Shown here: positions 23,206-35,652 of the stretch, one piece after another
Numbering within the stretch: the first letter of the stretch is position 1
How the letters are laid out: every line of letters begins with the position of its first letter
Assembly (NCBI GenBank): GCA_021234155.1
Contig: JAJEKV010000010.1
Location: 21,290,833 to 21,354,832 of the forward strand
Direction: 5' to 3'
Length of the DNA stretch: 64,000 nucleotides
Source of the DNA: Isoetes taiwanensis
Lineage: Eukaryota; Streptophyta; Lycopodiopsida; Isoetales; Isoetaceae
Position numbers and translations under genes: made by a program
Notes under the pieces: generated by a model
What the model saw: the letters and a program-made list of their open reading frames with translations, nothing else
Database searches by the model: none
What the model was told of the DNA's origin: nothing

Positions 23206-25070
23206 GGCATCAGACAAAAATATACGTTCTTTACCACGAAAGGAAATCATAAGGAGGATAGATATGAAACAACATTTTCTTACATCTGTTTCAGTCAACT
23301 AGTCTATGAGATGTGCATACGACACTATGTTGCCTCATTGGCCTTACTTCTATTTCTAAGCTAATGTCTTATCACAAAACCAAATATGCAAGGTTGAGAA
23401 AGTTGAAAAGAAAACCAAATATCCAAGGCTGAAAAGGTTGAAAAGCGAAGTTCTTGTTTGATTTCCATTCCATCTTGGCTTTTCCTTGTCGTGAACACCA
23501 TGATCTAGTTCTGGGTGTTCCTCTACTCCTCAAACATGAAGTAAAAGAAGTGGAAGGGTTGAAGCAAGAAAAATGTGGTGCGGATAGATCATAGAAAATG
23601 CATTCGCCTGTTGAAATTTTATTGGACATGATATAATTAATAGCCATATTATGCTACGTTGAAGACAAATTTTGCATCAAATCCCAAGATAGAAGTAAGT
23701 TTGTCATGATTAACAAACCTGTCAATTCTAACTCCAAGAAAAATACTATAAGTACAATGGTGGATGTTAATTAAATGTAGTTATGATGTATGTATTTATG
23801 TGGTGTCTCAAATATAGTCTAGAACGTGTTTAGATTGAATTCTCTACAATCTAGCGAATTAAATAATTATTTTGTTAGCCTCTTTAAATATTGCAATGGA
23901 TCTCTCTGCCTCCCCCTCTCTCTGAAATAATTTTCTTGTTGTTAGCATACCATCAAGCGCTACCTTTCTACCAATTTTGGGTCAAGGCTATAGAGAATGA
24001 GGCATCACACGCTAGATCTAGTTAGTTTAGGAATGAGATGGTATGTTCGGAGGGGAGAATTATGAGACCCAGCATATAGTGTTTGCTAGAATTACTAGAG
24101 TGCTTTGCAAGATTGTAACACGCTACCGAATGCGTAGATGCACACTGTACCACATTGTTGTCGTCATTCTGATGATGTCTGCCAAAGTGTCCACTTATGC
24201 CGCGCGCTTGTGTCATTATTGAGCTTTAAGCATACGGTCAAAGACAGGCTCGACATACTGAAAGGAGCCAAAAGCAGACTTCATACATTGAAGGAAGCTA
24301 GTTAGGTTTACTAAACCATTTTAAAGGTCATGGGCTATTGTTTGCATCTGAGTTATTTATAGACCTAGTTATACATTTCAATTACTGAGAAATAAATTTC
24401 CTTGGTGATATGTTAGAGCAATTTGAACCAAGGAGGGCATTTTGAGTTCCTTTTGTCGTGATTAGATGTAATTTTGCTACTTCTACTTCAGGTGTAACGG
24501 TCGTGGAGCTGCTGGCGCCACAAAAAGACTACATCAACTTTAACATCATTCAGTCATAGGAACAACTGCTGAAGGCATTTGAAGTTCTGCAATAGGGCAG
24601 GAACAGACAGGTTGATTAGGCACGTGGAGGGTGGGAAGCTTTAATCTTTCAAAAAAGATTATGCCTCGGAGGCGAATGGTGCCAAGACGTCATGATCAAC
24701 TGGGAGGGATGACATCAAAGGAGTGCAGTGACACGTCAACTATTTGATGTCATGAGAAAGCTCCAACTTGATATGGCCTAGGCCTAGGAACCAAACAAAA
24801 AAAATAAAAAAATCTAACACTTAAACTATGCAACGTAATATGCAAACGTAAATGGTATGACATGTTAGGCACGGGGAAGAAATGGGATGCTCTGACTGCG
24901 CAGTTTATGTCGAGGTTACGGCGGCATGTGAAGGGGGAGACGGTTTTACAGTAACCCAATTCAACTAGCTCTCAGTAGTTAAGCTTTGCAAATTATTCCA
25001 TGGCAATCCATGTCGATGGCAGCACGCGCGTCTGAGAAGGTCAATTTCAAGCCTGCTAGAGCCTGCCAAT

Positions 25071-25195
25071 TTGTTTTTTTTTTTTCTTCAGCCCTTTCTC
25101 CTCCCTCTTCTTCCTTCTCCGGCTACAAAATTCTTTCAAACTTTCATCACTTTTGCATCTTCTATTCTCCTTTTTCCTCCTTCCTCTTTTGATCC
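25071..25195 (+). other. Pyrimidine-rich tract upstream of the ERF gene
   Basis: Almost continuous T/C with a 13-bp T run and CTTC/CTCC repeats. Such tracts are common in plant 5' leaders and promoters. A possible leader intron runs from a GTATAAGG donor at about 25390 to a CCTTTGCAG acceptor at about 25503, which would place transcription start near this tract. The alternative is a start downstream of the TATATAA at 25587. Confidence 0.4.
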
Positions 25196-25586
25196 GCATC
25201 GCAATTTCGTAGCATTGCCCTGACAATCCTCATCATCGCCATCCCTTTTGCCAGTTTCGGTTTACAAAACTTTTCGATCCATCTGTATTTCTTTTCTCTG
25301 ATCATGATGCGGTCGGATCGATAGTTCCGTTCTCAGATCGATTTTAAATCGTTGCTCGATGAATTGGGTTTTGCTTGTTGACGTATAAGGTATAAGGACC
25401 CACTAACCTGCCTTATCCGCAAAGCTTTTGGATATGGCGCTGCTGCAGCACAAGCTTTAGCACCGATTATCCCCTTCCTTTTACTTTTCTGTGTCCCTTT
25501 GCAGGCCGCGAGAACAAGAAGCCCAGAGCCGGTCTGTGGGTTTGCATCAAAATCCAGGATCAAGGCCTCGTTTGGGAGATTTCTAC

Positions 25587-25593
25587 TATATAA
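25587..25593 (+). promoter_or_regulatory. Possible TATA box of the ERF gene
   Basis: TATATAA lies 52 bp before the ATG at 25645. If used, it would give a short leader starting near 25615-25620. A longer transcript beginning upstream of the pyrimidine tract is the alternative. Confidence 0.35.
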
Positions 25594-25644
25594 TACTTCC
25601 TTGTTGGGCGGTAGAGTTTGGAAGAGATCCGTGCTGCAGCGGCG

Positions 25645-26944
25645 ATGCTAGCTCGAGATTCCGACGATGGCGACCTAATGAAGGCCGTGGAGCCATTCAC
25701 CGAGAGAAGATCAAGCAATAACGAAGCAGCAGAAACATCAGATTCAACGTCTAGTTCTTCAGATTTGGAGGGACGGAACAACGAAAATCTGAGCAACAGA
25801 ATCAACCACTGCAGCAACAACGTGCCGTCAAATCTGGTATCTCTCCAGCCGTGTGCAAATCTGAATCTTCTCCCAAACCCTAATGCTGCAAAGCCCTTTG
25901 TGTATAATAATCCAATAATGGAAGCAGCCTACGCCCAGACGCTACCGATCTACGGCATGCAGCAATTTGGGCAGCAAATGGGCAGCATCAGGACTCAGAA
26001 ATGGGACGTGGAGGCATTACATTTGAGGCAGAAGGAGCAATTCGTGGTAAAATCCGGCAACAAAGCTCCGGCGATGGTGGCCGAGAATCAGAATGAGGCG
26101 TATGGGCAGGATCAGAAGGAAAATGATGCGGAGCAGAAGAAGAAAATGGAGGTAGTGCGGCAGGCAAAATTATACCGGGGAGTAAGGCAGCGGCATTGGG
26201 GCAAATGGGTGGCAGAAATTCGGCTTCCCCGCAACAGAACCAGGCTATGGCTTGGAACATTTGACACTGCAGAAGAAGCTGCGCTTGCGTATGATCAAGC
26301 AGCGTACAGGCTTCGGGGTGAATATGCTCGCCTCAATTTCCCGCACATAAATTACCACCAAAGACAAGTCCAGCATGCAAGCTTCAAACGCCAAACGGAC
26401 CCTTCTGTCCCGTCTTCTTCCGCCAGATCCTTTCCTTTCGCTGCCCACCAAATTTCTAAGCCAAATCTCTCCGACCCTCGACCGGTTTTTGGATATGGCG
26501 TAACCCCTTCTATCCAATCTTGTTCCGAGCAGCAAATCGGTAACTCCAACTCCCAGATTCTCGTCCACAACGGAATTTTTCTGCACAGATTTCCCAACCC
26601 AGGTTCGGTTTGTTTGAAATTCTTTCTCCTCCCTTAATCGGATTTGGACATCAGATATGGTGGTTTCTGAGTTGGGTTTTTTTTTTTCATATGCAGTTTT
26701 TCATGGCAGGGATTGTTCTAATAAGTTTTTAGAAGCTGCTTCTTCGGAATCAAGACCTGATGCTATTGTTACAGCGTCTGCTTGGGCTGATCTTGATGAA
26801 AATTTCTTAAAGTCTGCTCCTAGCCTTGATGTGGATATGACCTGGGATGTTCTAGCATCTGAAGGATCAAACACAAATGCTGTAAATCAGGCTTCAAATG
26901 GAAATACTTCTCAGTTCTATCAGTGGAGGGCGTACAACAAATGA
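25645..26944 (+). CDS. AP2/ERF transcription factor, DREB A-6 (RAP2.4-like) type
   Basis: Two exons, 25645-26602 and 26697-26944, joined across a 94-bp intron (GTTCGG donor, TTTCATATGCAG acceptor, phase 1), giving 401 residues. The single AP2 domain, about residues 177-235, reads [20 protein letters not shown], then [20 protein letters not shown], then [11 protein letters not shown]. Valine after GKW and the RLPxNRTR signature place it in the A-6 group, nuclear GCC/DRE-binding regulators of stress and light responses. The N-terminus is Ser/Asn/Gln-rich and the C-terminus acidic ([13 protein letters not shown]), a likely activation region. The first in-frame ATG is chosen as start; it lies 27 bp into the open stretch. 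All residues expected in the domain are present and no lesion is seen. Most RAP2.4-type genes I know have an uninterrupted coding region, so the intron is a point to check. Confidence 0.9.
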
Positions 26945-29050
26945 TTTTTCTGGGTATTTTGCTGCCATATATGATCTTCGTCTTCATCTTCTCATCCTGA
27001 TCCTGCTGAACATGATCCTGCTCGATTCAGATTCAGATTCAGACCCAGGCTCAGGTTATTCAATGTAGTAGAATGTACACTGGATTGGATCCTTCATACT
27101 CATACTCAATACTGTTACTGTTTGTCTAATACGTGATGATACTGATATCTTGAATCAAAAACACCATGGCCAGATCCAGCAACTCTCTGGAGCTCTGGTA
27201 TGAGATTTTTTTTTTTTTTACTTGTGAATCATTGTTCTTCAATCAATATATAGTCCTATGGTTGGGTGGTTGCTTCTTCACTTTGGATCAATGGATTGTT
27301 CTTTTTTGTATAAAGGCATGGATGAATAGCACAGGATTATTGTATTCCAAAATCTGCATGCTGCTTTTTAGCTGCTGCAATGCAAAATGTAAATTTGCAA
27401 ATGGGAGAGATTTTTGCTGGCTATGGCTTGAAAAGAGAGAATGTGTACTTGGTCTGACAAAGGGGATGAACGTAGAGGACACTGCAAGCAAAGCAAGCAT
27501 GCTTCCTTTCATCATCATCTTATAAAGATTGAAGAATGACACAGGGTTGGCCATGTGTACCCTTCAATGATGCTGGCCTTGCATGCTTGAGAACGACGCT
27601 GTATTATTAACTATTATAAATCACACCATACTCCTTGTTTTAATCAACTAGCCTTCATTTTATCCCTCAAAAAGACCTGAAGACTCTGAAAGCCTATTCA
27701 CTTTCTCTCATTATACTTGGGTTGCTTTCAGATCACTGTTTTTGCAGGCAGTGCCATCAACCCAGTTTTTTCTTTTTTTTTGGCAGATCCAGAACTGGGT
27801 TTTCTGGTGCATATGCATTTCCAAACTGGGTTCTTGTCAGCAGCCCTGCAGAGGCAGCCAATCCAAGGACTGAGGGTATTACTGGTGATGCTGATACAGG
27901 AAGCTTTATTACACTTGCTGTTTAAGTCAGTCTGTTATCAAGGTGGTGCATGTCTTGATCAATGCATCTTTAGCTGTTGAATGGCGTAAGAAATACTTCA
28001 TCTCCAAGCCATACTGTAATAAACCTGTTTGGCATGTTTGGATCAGCTCTTGATCTGCAGTTCCCAAAGAAGCATCTACAGACTGTGACTCTGATGTACT
28101 GCCTGCTACCAAACTGTACTCATTTTTCACAATGCAGAATGCCTAAGTGTGAGGTAAGCTTTGCTTTTTCTTCATTCTTCAGATCTCCTTGTACCTTCCT
28201 TCTCTTCCTCTTTGTCTTTCTTGTTTTCTGGATGTCAACCTGGAATGCTGACTTATTTTGTTGCCCTTGGACTTGGTGAGTTTGTCAACATGTAGAGTTT
28301 TGCCAACATCCTTTTGGCTTACATCATCTCCCTTGCAACTTACACCATCCCCCCTCCTTGCTGGTTTTGTCCTTCATATCTGTTTAGTGATTGCACTTTT
28401 TTGTTTAATTGTCTTTCCCTTCTGCCTTCACTTCCATTCACAATGAAGAATGACCTCAAATATCTACACACGTTTTTTTCAAAGGTTAAATTCGCATGGT
28501 GGCCCTTATTTCCTTTCTTTTGAACTCTTTGTTCCTTTCTCTCTTGTTTTCTTCTCTTCTTGTCTCTAAGTTGAGGGCCCTAGCCTTGCCTTTCTTCTTG
28601 TTCTATTTCTTGTCTTGCCTTTGAATAAAGGATCGCAGGTATTTCAAAGACAAAATTTAAAAAATAAAGCGTCTAGAAAGTGTTTAAAAGGCAAACAAAA
28701 AGAAAAAACTAAGTGGTTACCAAGTTCTTATACTTGAAAATCATTGAGGCAGATTTGTACTTTAAATCATAACAATTGGGATATTTTCTCTCCTCGCTTT
28801 TTTGCGAATATATATAACTAGTTGTGATCCCCACCCTTTGCAAGAAATTTGCTACGAATAATGCAGTTGTCATCGTCTCAGAAAAAGAAAGAGGAGTACA
28901 CTTGAAGTTCTTCTCCTTTTTTTTGCTTTACAATTTGGGCCCATCACTCAGATACCAAATCTTCCTAGATAAGTTAAGGTTGTGCACTTTCACCTTAGAA
29001 TTAAGTTTTACTAAATAATAATATGGGATCTAATGATTGTAAGTTCTATT
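26945..29050. other. 3' flank of the ERF gene and intergenic DNA
   Basis: The first few hundred bases are T-rich and include a short imperfect ATTCAGATTCAGATTCAGAC repeat near 27025-27045, plausible as 3' UTR. Further on I found no coding region with recognisable motifs. The sequence 27700-28600 is T/C-rich, with open stretches that look like translations of low-complexity DNA. Confidence 0.4.
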
Positions 29051-29054
29051 ATTC

Positions 29055-29479
29055 TAAAAGAGTAGTTAAAGACTTCTACTAGATTACATGAACCTAACCA
29101 TGATCTCTTACTATGCCAGTATTGTAAATTTAGGGTCTTCGTATATAGAGTATTTAAGGTACTGAATGGGGGTATGAAGAACTGATATTGACTCATCAAT
29201 GCTTGGATGCTTCATAATTGTACAATTCTAAATGACGCCACATCCTCACATAGTTTTCTTTGGAACATTATGGTACATCTTGCAATGTGGTGATAGAGAC
29301 TAATTTTGAACTCAGACTTTTCAAATGCTCAATGTTCTTTTATGTAAAAGAAATTAACTAGGAAACTGTTTATGGACATAAGGTTTAATAAGAATGATCA
29401 ATTACTATCATTAAGTTAGAAATTCACTCTAAAAGTGGCAGACTATTTAAGGATGCACACTTGTGCATTTTCTTCTTCC

Positions 29480-29510
<31 letters not shown>

Positions 29511-30045
29511 TGCCTAAGCTAGAGCTTTTATCTATAGTCACCATATATAATGGAGGATATGCATAGAAAAAGATTTGGAATCCAAATACCTACCCCTCTA
29601 TGTTGCTTGACATTAACTTGCTCTTGACATGATTACGTAAGTAGCTAAAGACTTCTAATAGATTACATAATAATATGAACCTAACCATGATCTCTTACTG
29701 TGCCAGCATTGTTTTATTCAGCTTCTTTGTATGCAAAGTATTTAAGGTATTGAATGACGATATGAAGGATTGATATTTTTGGATGCTTCATAATTGTACA
29801 ACCCAAAGTGACAACCCAAAGTGACGACACATCCTCACATAGTTTGCTTTCAAATATTATGTTACAACTTGCAATATGATGATAGAGACAGATTTCTGAA
29901 GTCAGACTTCATGCTAGAATATTTGGGTTTCTAGGTCCTTTTTTTTTTCTCACCGTTCTTTATCTAAAAGAAATCAGTTACTATCGTTAATTTATAAGTT
30001 CACTTTGAAACATGACCATTCAAGGATACATCCTTGTGCAATATT
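29055..30045. repeat. Tandem duplication, two diverged copies about 580 bp apart
   Basis: Copy A (about 29060-29465) and copy B (about 29640-30045) share, in order, GTAG(T/C)TAAAGACTTCTA, AACCTAACCATGATCTCTTA, GTATTTAAGGTA(C/T)TGAATG, GGATGCTTCATAATTGTACA, CACATCCTCACATAGTTT and a TGATAGAGAC block. Between them sits a 30-bp A run (29479-29508). Neither copy has coding signatures. Confidence 0.85.
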
Positions 30046-30429
30046 CAATGGTTCTCGGTTTGGCATTGTAGCCTCCGAGGTATTATTTTTTTTCATTCCC
30101 CCTCGGCGTGACACTGTAGCCTCAGAGGCAGTACTAATCGGTTATTTTTCTTGCGATGGTCATTCCGCGGAGGGTTCCTGATTGGTCGGCTATTGTTTTT
30201 TCTTGGCATGGCCTTGGACCTCCGAGCTTTATTAGATATTTGATGTTCTAATGTGCAAGGCACCTAATTCTCTGACATGTCAATCTCTTTTTTCAGCTTG
30301 TCTTCGCAGGTTAATTTTGGAGGTCTTTTGGTTGTTGGGGGCGCAGGATTGCGCTTCATCCTTTTTTTGGTGCTTCAACTTTTTGTTTGATGGGATATAT
30401 TTGAGTTGTCTCATCTGGTTCAGGAACTT

Positions 30430-33355
30430 CAGGCATTCCTCAGGAGCATTGGCGACCATTTCTTATTAGGATTTTCATCGAAAACCTGAAAGGGCAAAAT
30501 TTTTGATCCCAATGAGAAGGTGTTGCTAGTTTTCTCACCTTTGCTTAGCTGGTTGCTCATTGGAGATTTCAATATGGTTGAAATTGAGACAGACAGGTGT
30601 GGCAGGGGATCACAAGTGGTTCAGGGATTTGAGCGGGAGAAATGGCAACGTCTGCTGCATGATTGTAGCCTTGTGGAGATCGAGGGTGATCAAACCTTCA
30701 CATGGTGCAATGGATGGACAGGCAATGCTTACGCCCGACATGATCAGGGCTATTATAATGCAATAGCTTCTGATTTTCTTTAGTTGCAGAGAACTAATTT
30801 GTTGGATAGTGCAGTGTCATATCATAATCCGCAATGGTTCTCTACTGGACAATCTCTACGGCGAAGAGCTACAAAAACTTACTTCAAGCTCAATACTAAA
30901 TATTTGAAGGATAGTGAATTCACTGCAGGTTGTAGGAATGCCTGCTCTCATGAATTCTCTCATAGTGGTAGTATGGCTGGTGTTGTTGCTGCTCTCAGGG
31001 CTGTTAAATCCTTTGCAAAACAGTGGGGTCATGCACAAGTGGTTTAGATTAGAGGCCAATTAACCGGTTCCATCAGGAGTTACAGAGATGTCGCACTCTT
31101 GCCCTTTCTTCTGGTATTAGAGAGAAAGCAATCTTGAGAGAGATTAAAGCCATTGAGACAGCTCATGTGAATCAAGCCAGAATAAAGGCTGGACTGGAAT
31201 GGTTTAGATCTGGTGATAGATGCTCTCACTTCTTTTTCTGGGCTGCTAAAAGAAGGTGTATGATGGCCTCTATAAACTCCCTTATTTTGCCTGATGGTAC
31301 AGAATGTTCTGATGGTTTAGTTGAAGCAGTATCTCCACGACCACTTTTCTTCATTCTTTTCCAGACATCTGTTGCCTTTTCAGGAGGATATGCAATCTGC
31401 CGTCCTGTCGAAGGTCCACCCCATTGTGTCAGATGAGGAGCATGCACACCTAGAATCGGACATCACCATTGATGATTTACATTCAGCTGCTTCTCTTCTA
31501 AAGAAAGACAAGTTCCCTGGCCTAGATGGTCTCCCAGTGGAATTTTTCCAGGAATATTGGGATTGGTGGGTTGCGATCTTTACAATGCTTTCTGTGAGTT
31601 TCGTAGGTTTAGAAGTTTGGATAAGATCCTCAATACTGGCTGCATTTCTCTTATTCCCAAGTGTAAAGAGCCGAAAACAATATCTGACTTGCGCCCTATT
31701 ACATTATTATCTTCTGTGTATAAAATATTTGCGAAGGCCCTTGCTGACAAAGTACGTGATGTCTTGGTTGTATCAACCTCTCCTACTCAATCTGGATTCT
31801 TGCCTAGGAGGAGCATTTTAGACAATGCTGCTGCTTATGAGGGTATGTATTGGGCCAGATTGAAAGGTCAACATATAGTCTATCTTAAATTAGATTTTGC
31901 CAAGGCATATGACAGTGTGGATTGGGAATTTTTGAAAAAAGGCCTCTTGACATTGGGCTTTGGTCAACAGTTCACCAGTGATGTTATGAAACTCCATATC
32001 TCTGCACGATCTACTGTGCTTTTTTAGGGGGAACCCTCCACTGTATTTTCGGTTGGGCGGGGGGTTCGCCAAGGATGCCCATTAGCTCCACTTTTGTTCA
32101 CAATAGTAGCTGAGGTCCTCTCACAGCTATTTGCTAAGGCCGTGCAGGATGAAATAGTGCAGGGTCTGAGTATGGAGGATGATTCACAGGAAATCTGTAA
32201 TCAGTATGCTGATGACACATTTCCCTTTCTTGTTACTGATGCAGACATTCTTCAAAATGCAAAGCTTCTTCTTGATACTTTCTCTTTAGCATCTGGAGTT
32301 CTTGTTGGTTGGCCAAAGTGTTGCGCATTGTGGACGCTTGATGGTTTTGTACCTCCTTGTGTGGCTGATTTTTCTTGGAAGGTGCTTCCTCATGGGAAGG
32401 CTACTAAACTTCTTGGTATTCTTGTGGGCATTCATATTTCTACCTCCGATGCTTGGGATATTATCATAGAAGGGCTGCGAAAGCATTTGTTTTGGTGGAA
32501 TACTGCTAAGCTCTCTCTGCCAGTGCAAATAACTGTTGTTAAGCATATTTTAAGTGATTCCCACATCTATATGGCATTTGCCCTTCTGGCTTCTTAGTCA
32601 AAATTTCAGGTGATTGTTACCATTGTCCATAATTTTATTTGGGATGAGAATGAGGAGCATGCTGTGGTCAAGGTGGCATGGTCCAAATGCATTAGGCCAA
32701 AATTTGCAGGTGGTTTGGGTATGACAGACCTCCATTTGCAGAGTAAGATTCTGATTTCTAACTTCATCTGGAGGATCCTTAAGGATATGGTTGACTCACT
32801 TGGAGTGCGGTTGGTGAAGCAGTCACTTGCAAAGCTTCGTTAAAACCTCTTGTTCCTCGGAGACTCTTTTATCAGCTATGCCCTTTTTCTAATGCCTCCC
32901 CTTTTTTGAAAGGCTTGCTGGAGTCTTGGAAGATTGTATGGACCTTATTTCGTATCGATCTTGTTGCATGTCATTAGTTGAGTGGTCCTTGTTGGTGGAT
33001 ACTTATGGAAAATAATCTTCCACTTTGTGCCTCGGTTCATCCATTAACTCAACGGCATTGGAGGTTAGCAGGAATCTTGACAGTTGCAGCATGGTATGAT
33101 TCTGTTCAGTTAGCGACATGGCAAATCTTTCAAACAAAATTCTTGTTGTCTCGATGGGACATGCCTATTTGGCAAAAGGTTGCTAGTACTCTGTCGTTGG
33201 TTGCTCCAGAGGCTATTGAAGATTGCATGTGGATTTTCCACCAGAGTGTTCACGAGCATAGGCTTGTGAACTCTATGTATAGGCTGCTTGTCAATGGTGA
33301 TATCCTTCGCCATCCACTAAGTGGTCCCTTCAACTCCCACCTCCTAGTTGGAGAC
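30430..33355 (+). pseudogene. L1-type LINE ORF2, 5'-truncated and broken
   Basis: The plus strand carries, in order: the middle of an endonuclease domain (30520-30783: LLIGDFNMVEIETDRCG, then EGDQTFTWCNG); a linker (31134-31320); and a reverse transcriptase (31440-32200) with KKDKFPGLDGLPVEFFQEY, then LDFAKAYDSVDWEFLKKG, GVRQGCPLAPLLFTIVAEV and the active site NQYADDT. Thumb and C-terminal regions follow (32286-33340, including KVAWSKCIRPKFAGGLGMTD). At least six stops or frameshifts divide it. The first endonuclease motif (WNVRG) is absent, so the copy is 5'-truncated, the usual outcome of target-primed reverse transcription. Its sequence differs from both other LINE types in the window. Confidence 0.85.
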
Positions 33356-33442
33356 ATATGTGGACTTGGACTTGGGATAAACTATATATATATATTAACA
33401 TATGTTCTTATGTTTGTCGCGCTTATCCGACCGTCCGTTCGA

Positions 33443-33945
33443 GATCCGACGGCTCACGTGGCTTTGGGACGTATCCTATGGCCCAGATGGCTTGGGAGTT
33501 TATATATAATCCGTATAGACACGATCCTACGGTCCAGGTTGATCGATCCTCGCCCGATGGCCCGAGATCCTACGGCTCACGTGGCTTTGGAGCATATCGT
33601 ACGGCCCAGATGGCTTGGGAGTTTGTTTGTAGCTTATATATAAGCGATCCTACGGTCCAGGTTGATTTGATCCTGATCGTCGGTCCGAGATCCTACGGCT
33701 CACGTTGCTTTGGGACACATCCTACGGTGCACATGGCTTTGGGAATTATATGTAATCGATCCTACGGTCCAGGTTGATTCGATCCTAATCGTCGATCCAG
33801 GATCTTACGGCTCACCTGGCTTCGCACATATTCTACGGTGCACATGACTTTGAGAATTATATGTAATTAGATTCTATGGCTCATGTTGCGTAAGATCTCG
33901 ACCCTTGATCGGGTTCAAGATCCTACGGCCCAAGTTGAATGCTCA
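33443..33945. repeat. Tandem repeat, 112-123 bp unit, GATCCTACGGCTCACG
   Basis: The start phrase GATC(C/T)TACGGCTCAC or a variant recurs at 33443, 33566, 33689, 33801 and 33919 (spacing 123, 123, 112, 118). Each unit also contains CCTACGGTCCAGGTTGAT and TGGCTTTGGGA. It lies directly after the LINE 3' end. The open frame across it is a repeat artefact. Confidence 0.85.
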
Positions 33946-33964
33946 TCCCTTAGGAAAAGGCTTT

Positions 33965-34055
33965 TAAATTTTTTATGGTGCGTGGGGGATTCGACCCCTG
34001 GCCATTGATCCCCCAACCCCCCATTCTAACCACTAGACCAAGCATTAATTCCATG
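33965..34055 (-). mobile_element. tRNA-like (SINE head) segment, minus strand
   Basis: On the minus strand: GCTTGGTCTAGTGGTTAGAA (A-box-like), a G-rich part, then GGGGTCGAATCCCCCAC (B-box-like) and an A-rich end. A-box to B-box spacing is tRNA-like but no full cloverleaf is supported, so it is a tRNA-derived SINE or SINE head, not a tRNA gene. A relative in the opposite orientation is at 53805-53915. Confidence 0.55.
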
Positions 34056-34109
34056 AATAACTTATATTTCACATATACTTAAGGGTAATGTTCCCATTGA
34101 GATAAAATA

Positions 34110-34640
34110 GACTATAACATTCTAGTTAGTTCAAGAAGGTTCTACAATGTTCTGGAAGGCTCTAGAAAGTTCTAGAATCTTCTAGAAAGTTCTAGAATAT
34201 ATTGAAAGTCTTAGAATGTTCCAGAAAGTCTTAGAATGTTCTAAAAAGTTCTAGAATGTAAAGGAATCCAGAAGAATCTAATAGAATGTAAGGAAATCTT
34301 ATAAAATGTACGAGAATCTAGGAAAATATTTACAAGCCTAACGGAATCTCTTAAAATATGGGGGATCTAAAGGAATCTTCATAAAATCTAAGGGAATCTA
34401 AGAAAATGTTGATAAAATCTTAGAGTATCTAAGGGAATCTTTATAGAATCTCTTTGAATCTAAGGGCAATCTGATAAAATCTAAATGAATCTAAGAGAAT
34501 CTAAGGGGATCTTCATAGAATCTTGGAAAATCTAGGGAAATTTAATGGAATCTAGAGGGAATCTTATAAAATTTAGAGAAATGCTCACGAACACTCTAAG
34601 AGAACCTTGGTAGAATCTTAAAGAATCTATGAATTTAGAG
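34110..34640. repeat. Low-complexity AGAATCTAAGG / TTCTAGAA repeat region
   Basis: About 500 bp built from variants of AGAATCTAAGGGAATCT and, in the first 120 bp, TTCTAGAA units. Its complement-type relative occupies 52620-53770. Between 34165 and 34197 there are seven perfectly alternating GAA/TTC units (GAANNTTCNNGAA and so on), which formally match a heat-shock element. Confidence 0.85.
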
Positions 34641-35518
34641 TATTCTCAAGAGATTCTTTTACAAGACCTTGCACGTAGGAACATGCTAAAACTCGAACAT
34701 GCACCGTAGGACGCATTAAATTTCTTGTATATATGAAACAAGCAAGAAATATACCCCCTCCCATATATGGGTACGGTTTTGGCCCCAAAAAAAACCCCTC
34801 CCGTACACTCACATGTTTTCTACGGTTTTTACTGAGTGCACCCCCTCGGGGCCTTGGCAGTTGTCTGTTTTGTGAATACTATCTGACGATTTTTCTGACG
34901 CAGAACAGGCATTCTCTTGTAGTTACTAATGGAACAATAACATCAACTGATGGAGCTAGCATGAAAAACGAAGAGCATAGAGCAAATTGAGCATAATCAA
35001 CAGATGTTGGAGCAATTTAGAACTAAAAGAACCAAAGTTATGGAAAACAAACAAAAAGGGGCAAATTAAAGGATATCAAGTAGCAATGACGAACGCAGCA
35101 CATGGTATAAAAATGCTCATCGAGTTTGAGGGAGCACCGAAGTAAAAGAAGAAAATGAAATAAAGAAGCCAATAGGGCGGAAGGGAGTAATGAGACAGTA
35201 GGGCTCACAGAGAAAATGGACCAAATAGGGTCGAACGGGATAAAACCTAAACAATCATGAATATGACAACAATAAAGTGCATGTGAGACTAAAAATTCAA
35301 AGGGACTAACACACTGACGACAAGGTGAATACAACAACAACAGAATGCTTTGAGAACAATAAAAGAAGTAACAATAGGCAAAGGGCAATAAGCTGAACAG
35401 TTTAATGGAACTAAAGGAGAAAAATGATGCAAATCCAAAAAAACGAACAAGGACTAGAGGTAATGACATTCACCTAGGTAAAGAACGGGTCAAATTGAAT
35501 AAAACGAATTACAAAGCA

Positions 35519-35652
35519 TAGATAGATATCTAGATCTAGTATTTTTTACGTCATGCCACATTGGCAGCGTCCATGAGGACATATGACGGACCCCTAGAGA
35601 CTTGAACACAAAGTCTCTTAATTGCTAGTCCAATGGACTAGCCACTAAACTG
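35519..35652 (-). mobile_element. tRNA-derived SINE, second copy, minus strand
   Basis: Same family as 2641-2761. It contains the A-box-like TTAGTGGCTAGTCC, B-box GTTCAAGTC, body GGGTCCGTCATATGTCCTCA, GCCAATGTGGCATGACGT, and a 3' tail of AGATCTAGATATCTATCT. I could not fix a convincing target duplication. 34641-35518 and 35653-37403 contain no gene I can support; 35040-35470 is purine-biased on the plus strand, which opens meaningless frames. Confidence 0.8.

Noticed and set aside
33358-33777. 139-codon plus-strand ORF with repeats of a DPTVQVD-type peptide
   Set aside because: It is the translation of the 112-123 bp tandem repeat; unit lengths of 123 bp happen to keep frame, and later units of 112 and 118 bp do not.
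33965-34055. Functional tRNA gene
   Set aside because: A- and B-box-like segments are present, but no acceptor stem or complete cloverleaf could be paired, and a diverged relative sits in the same repeat context at 53805.
35038-35469. Minus-strand open frame of 143 codons, Phe/Leu/Ser/Cys-rich, membrane-protein-like
   Set aside because: The plus strand is purine-biased low-complexity DNA; there are no conserved motifs, start context or neighbours that support a gene.
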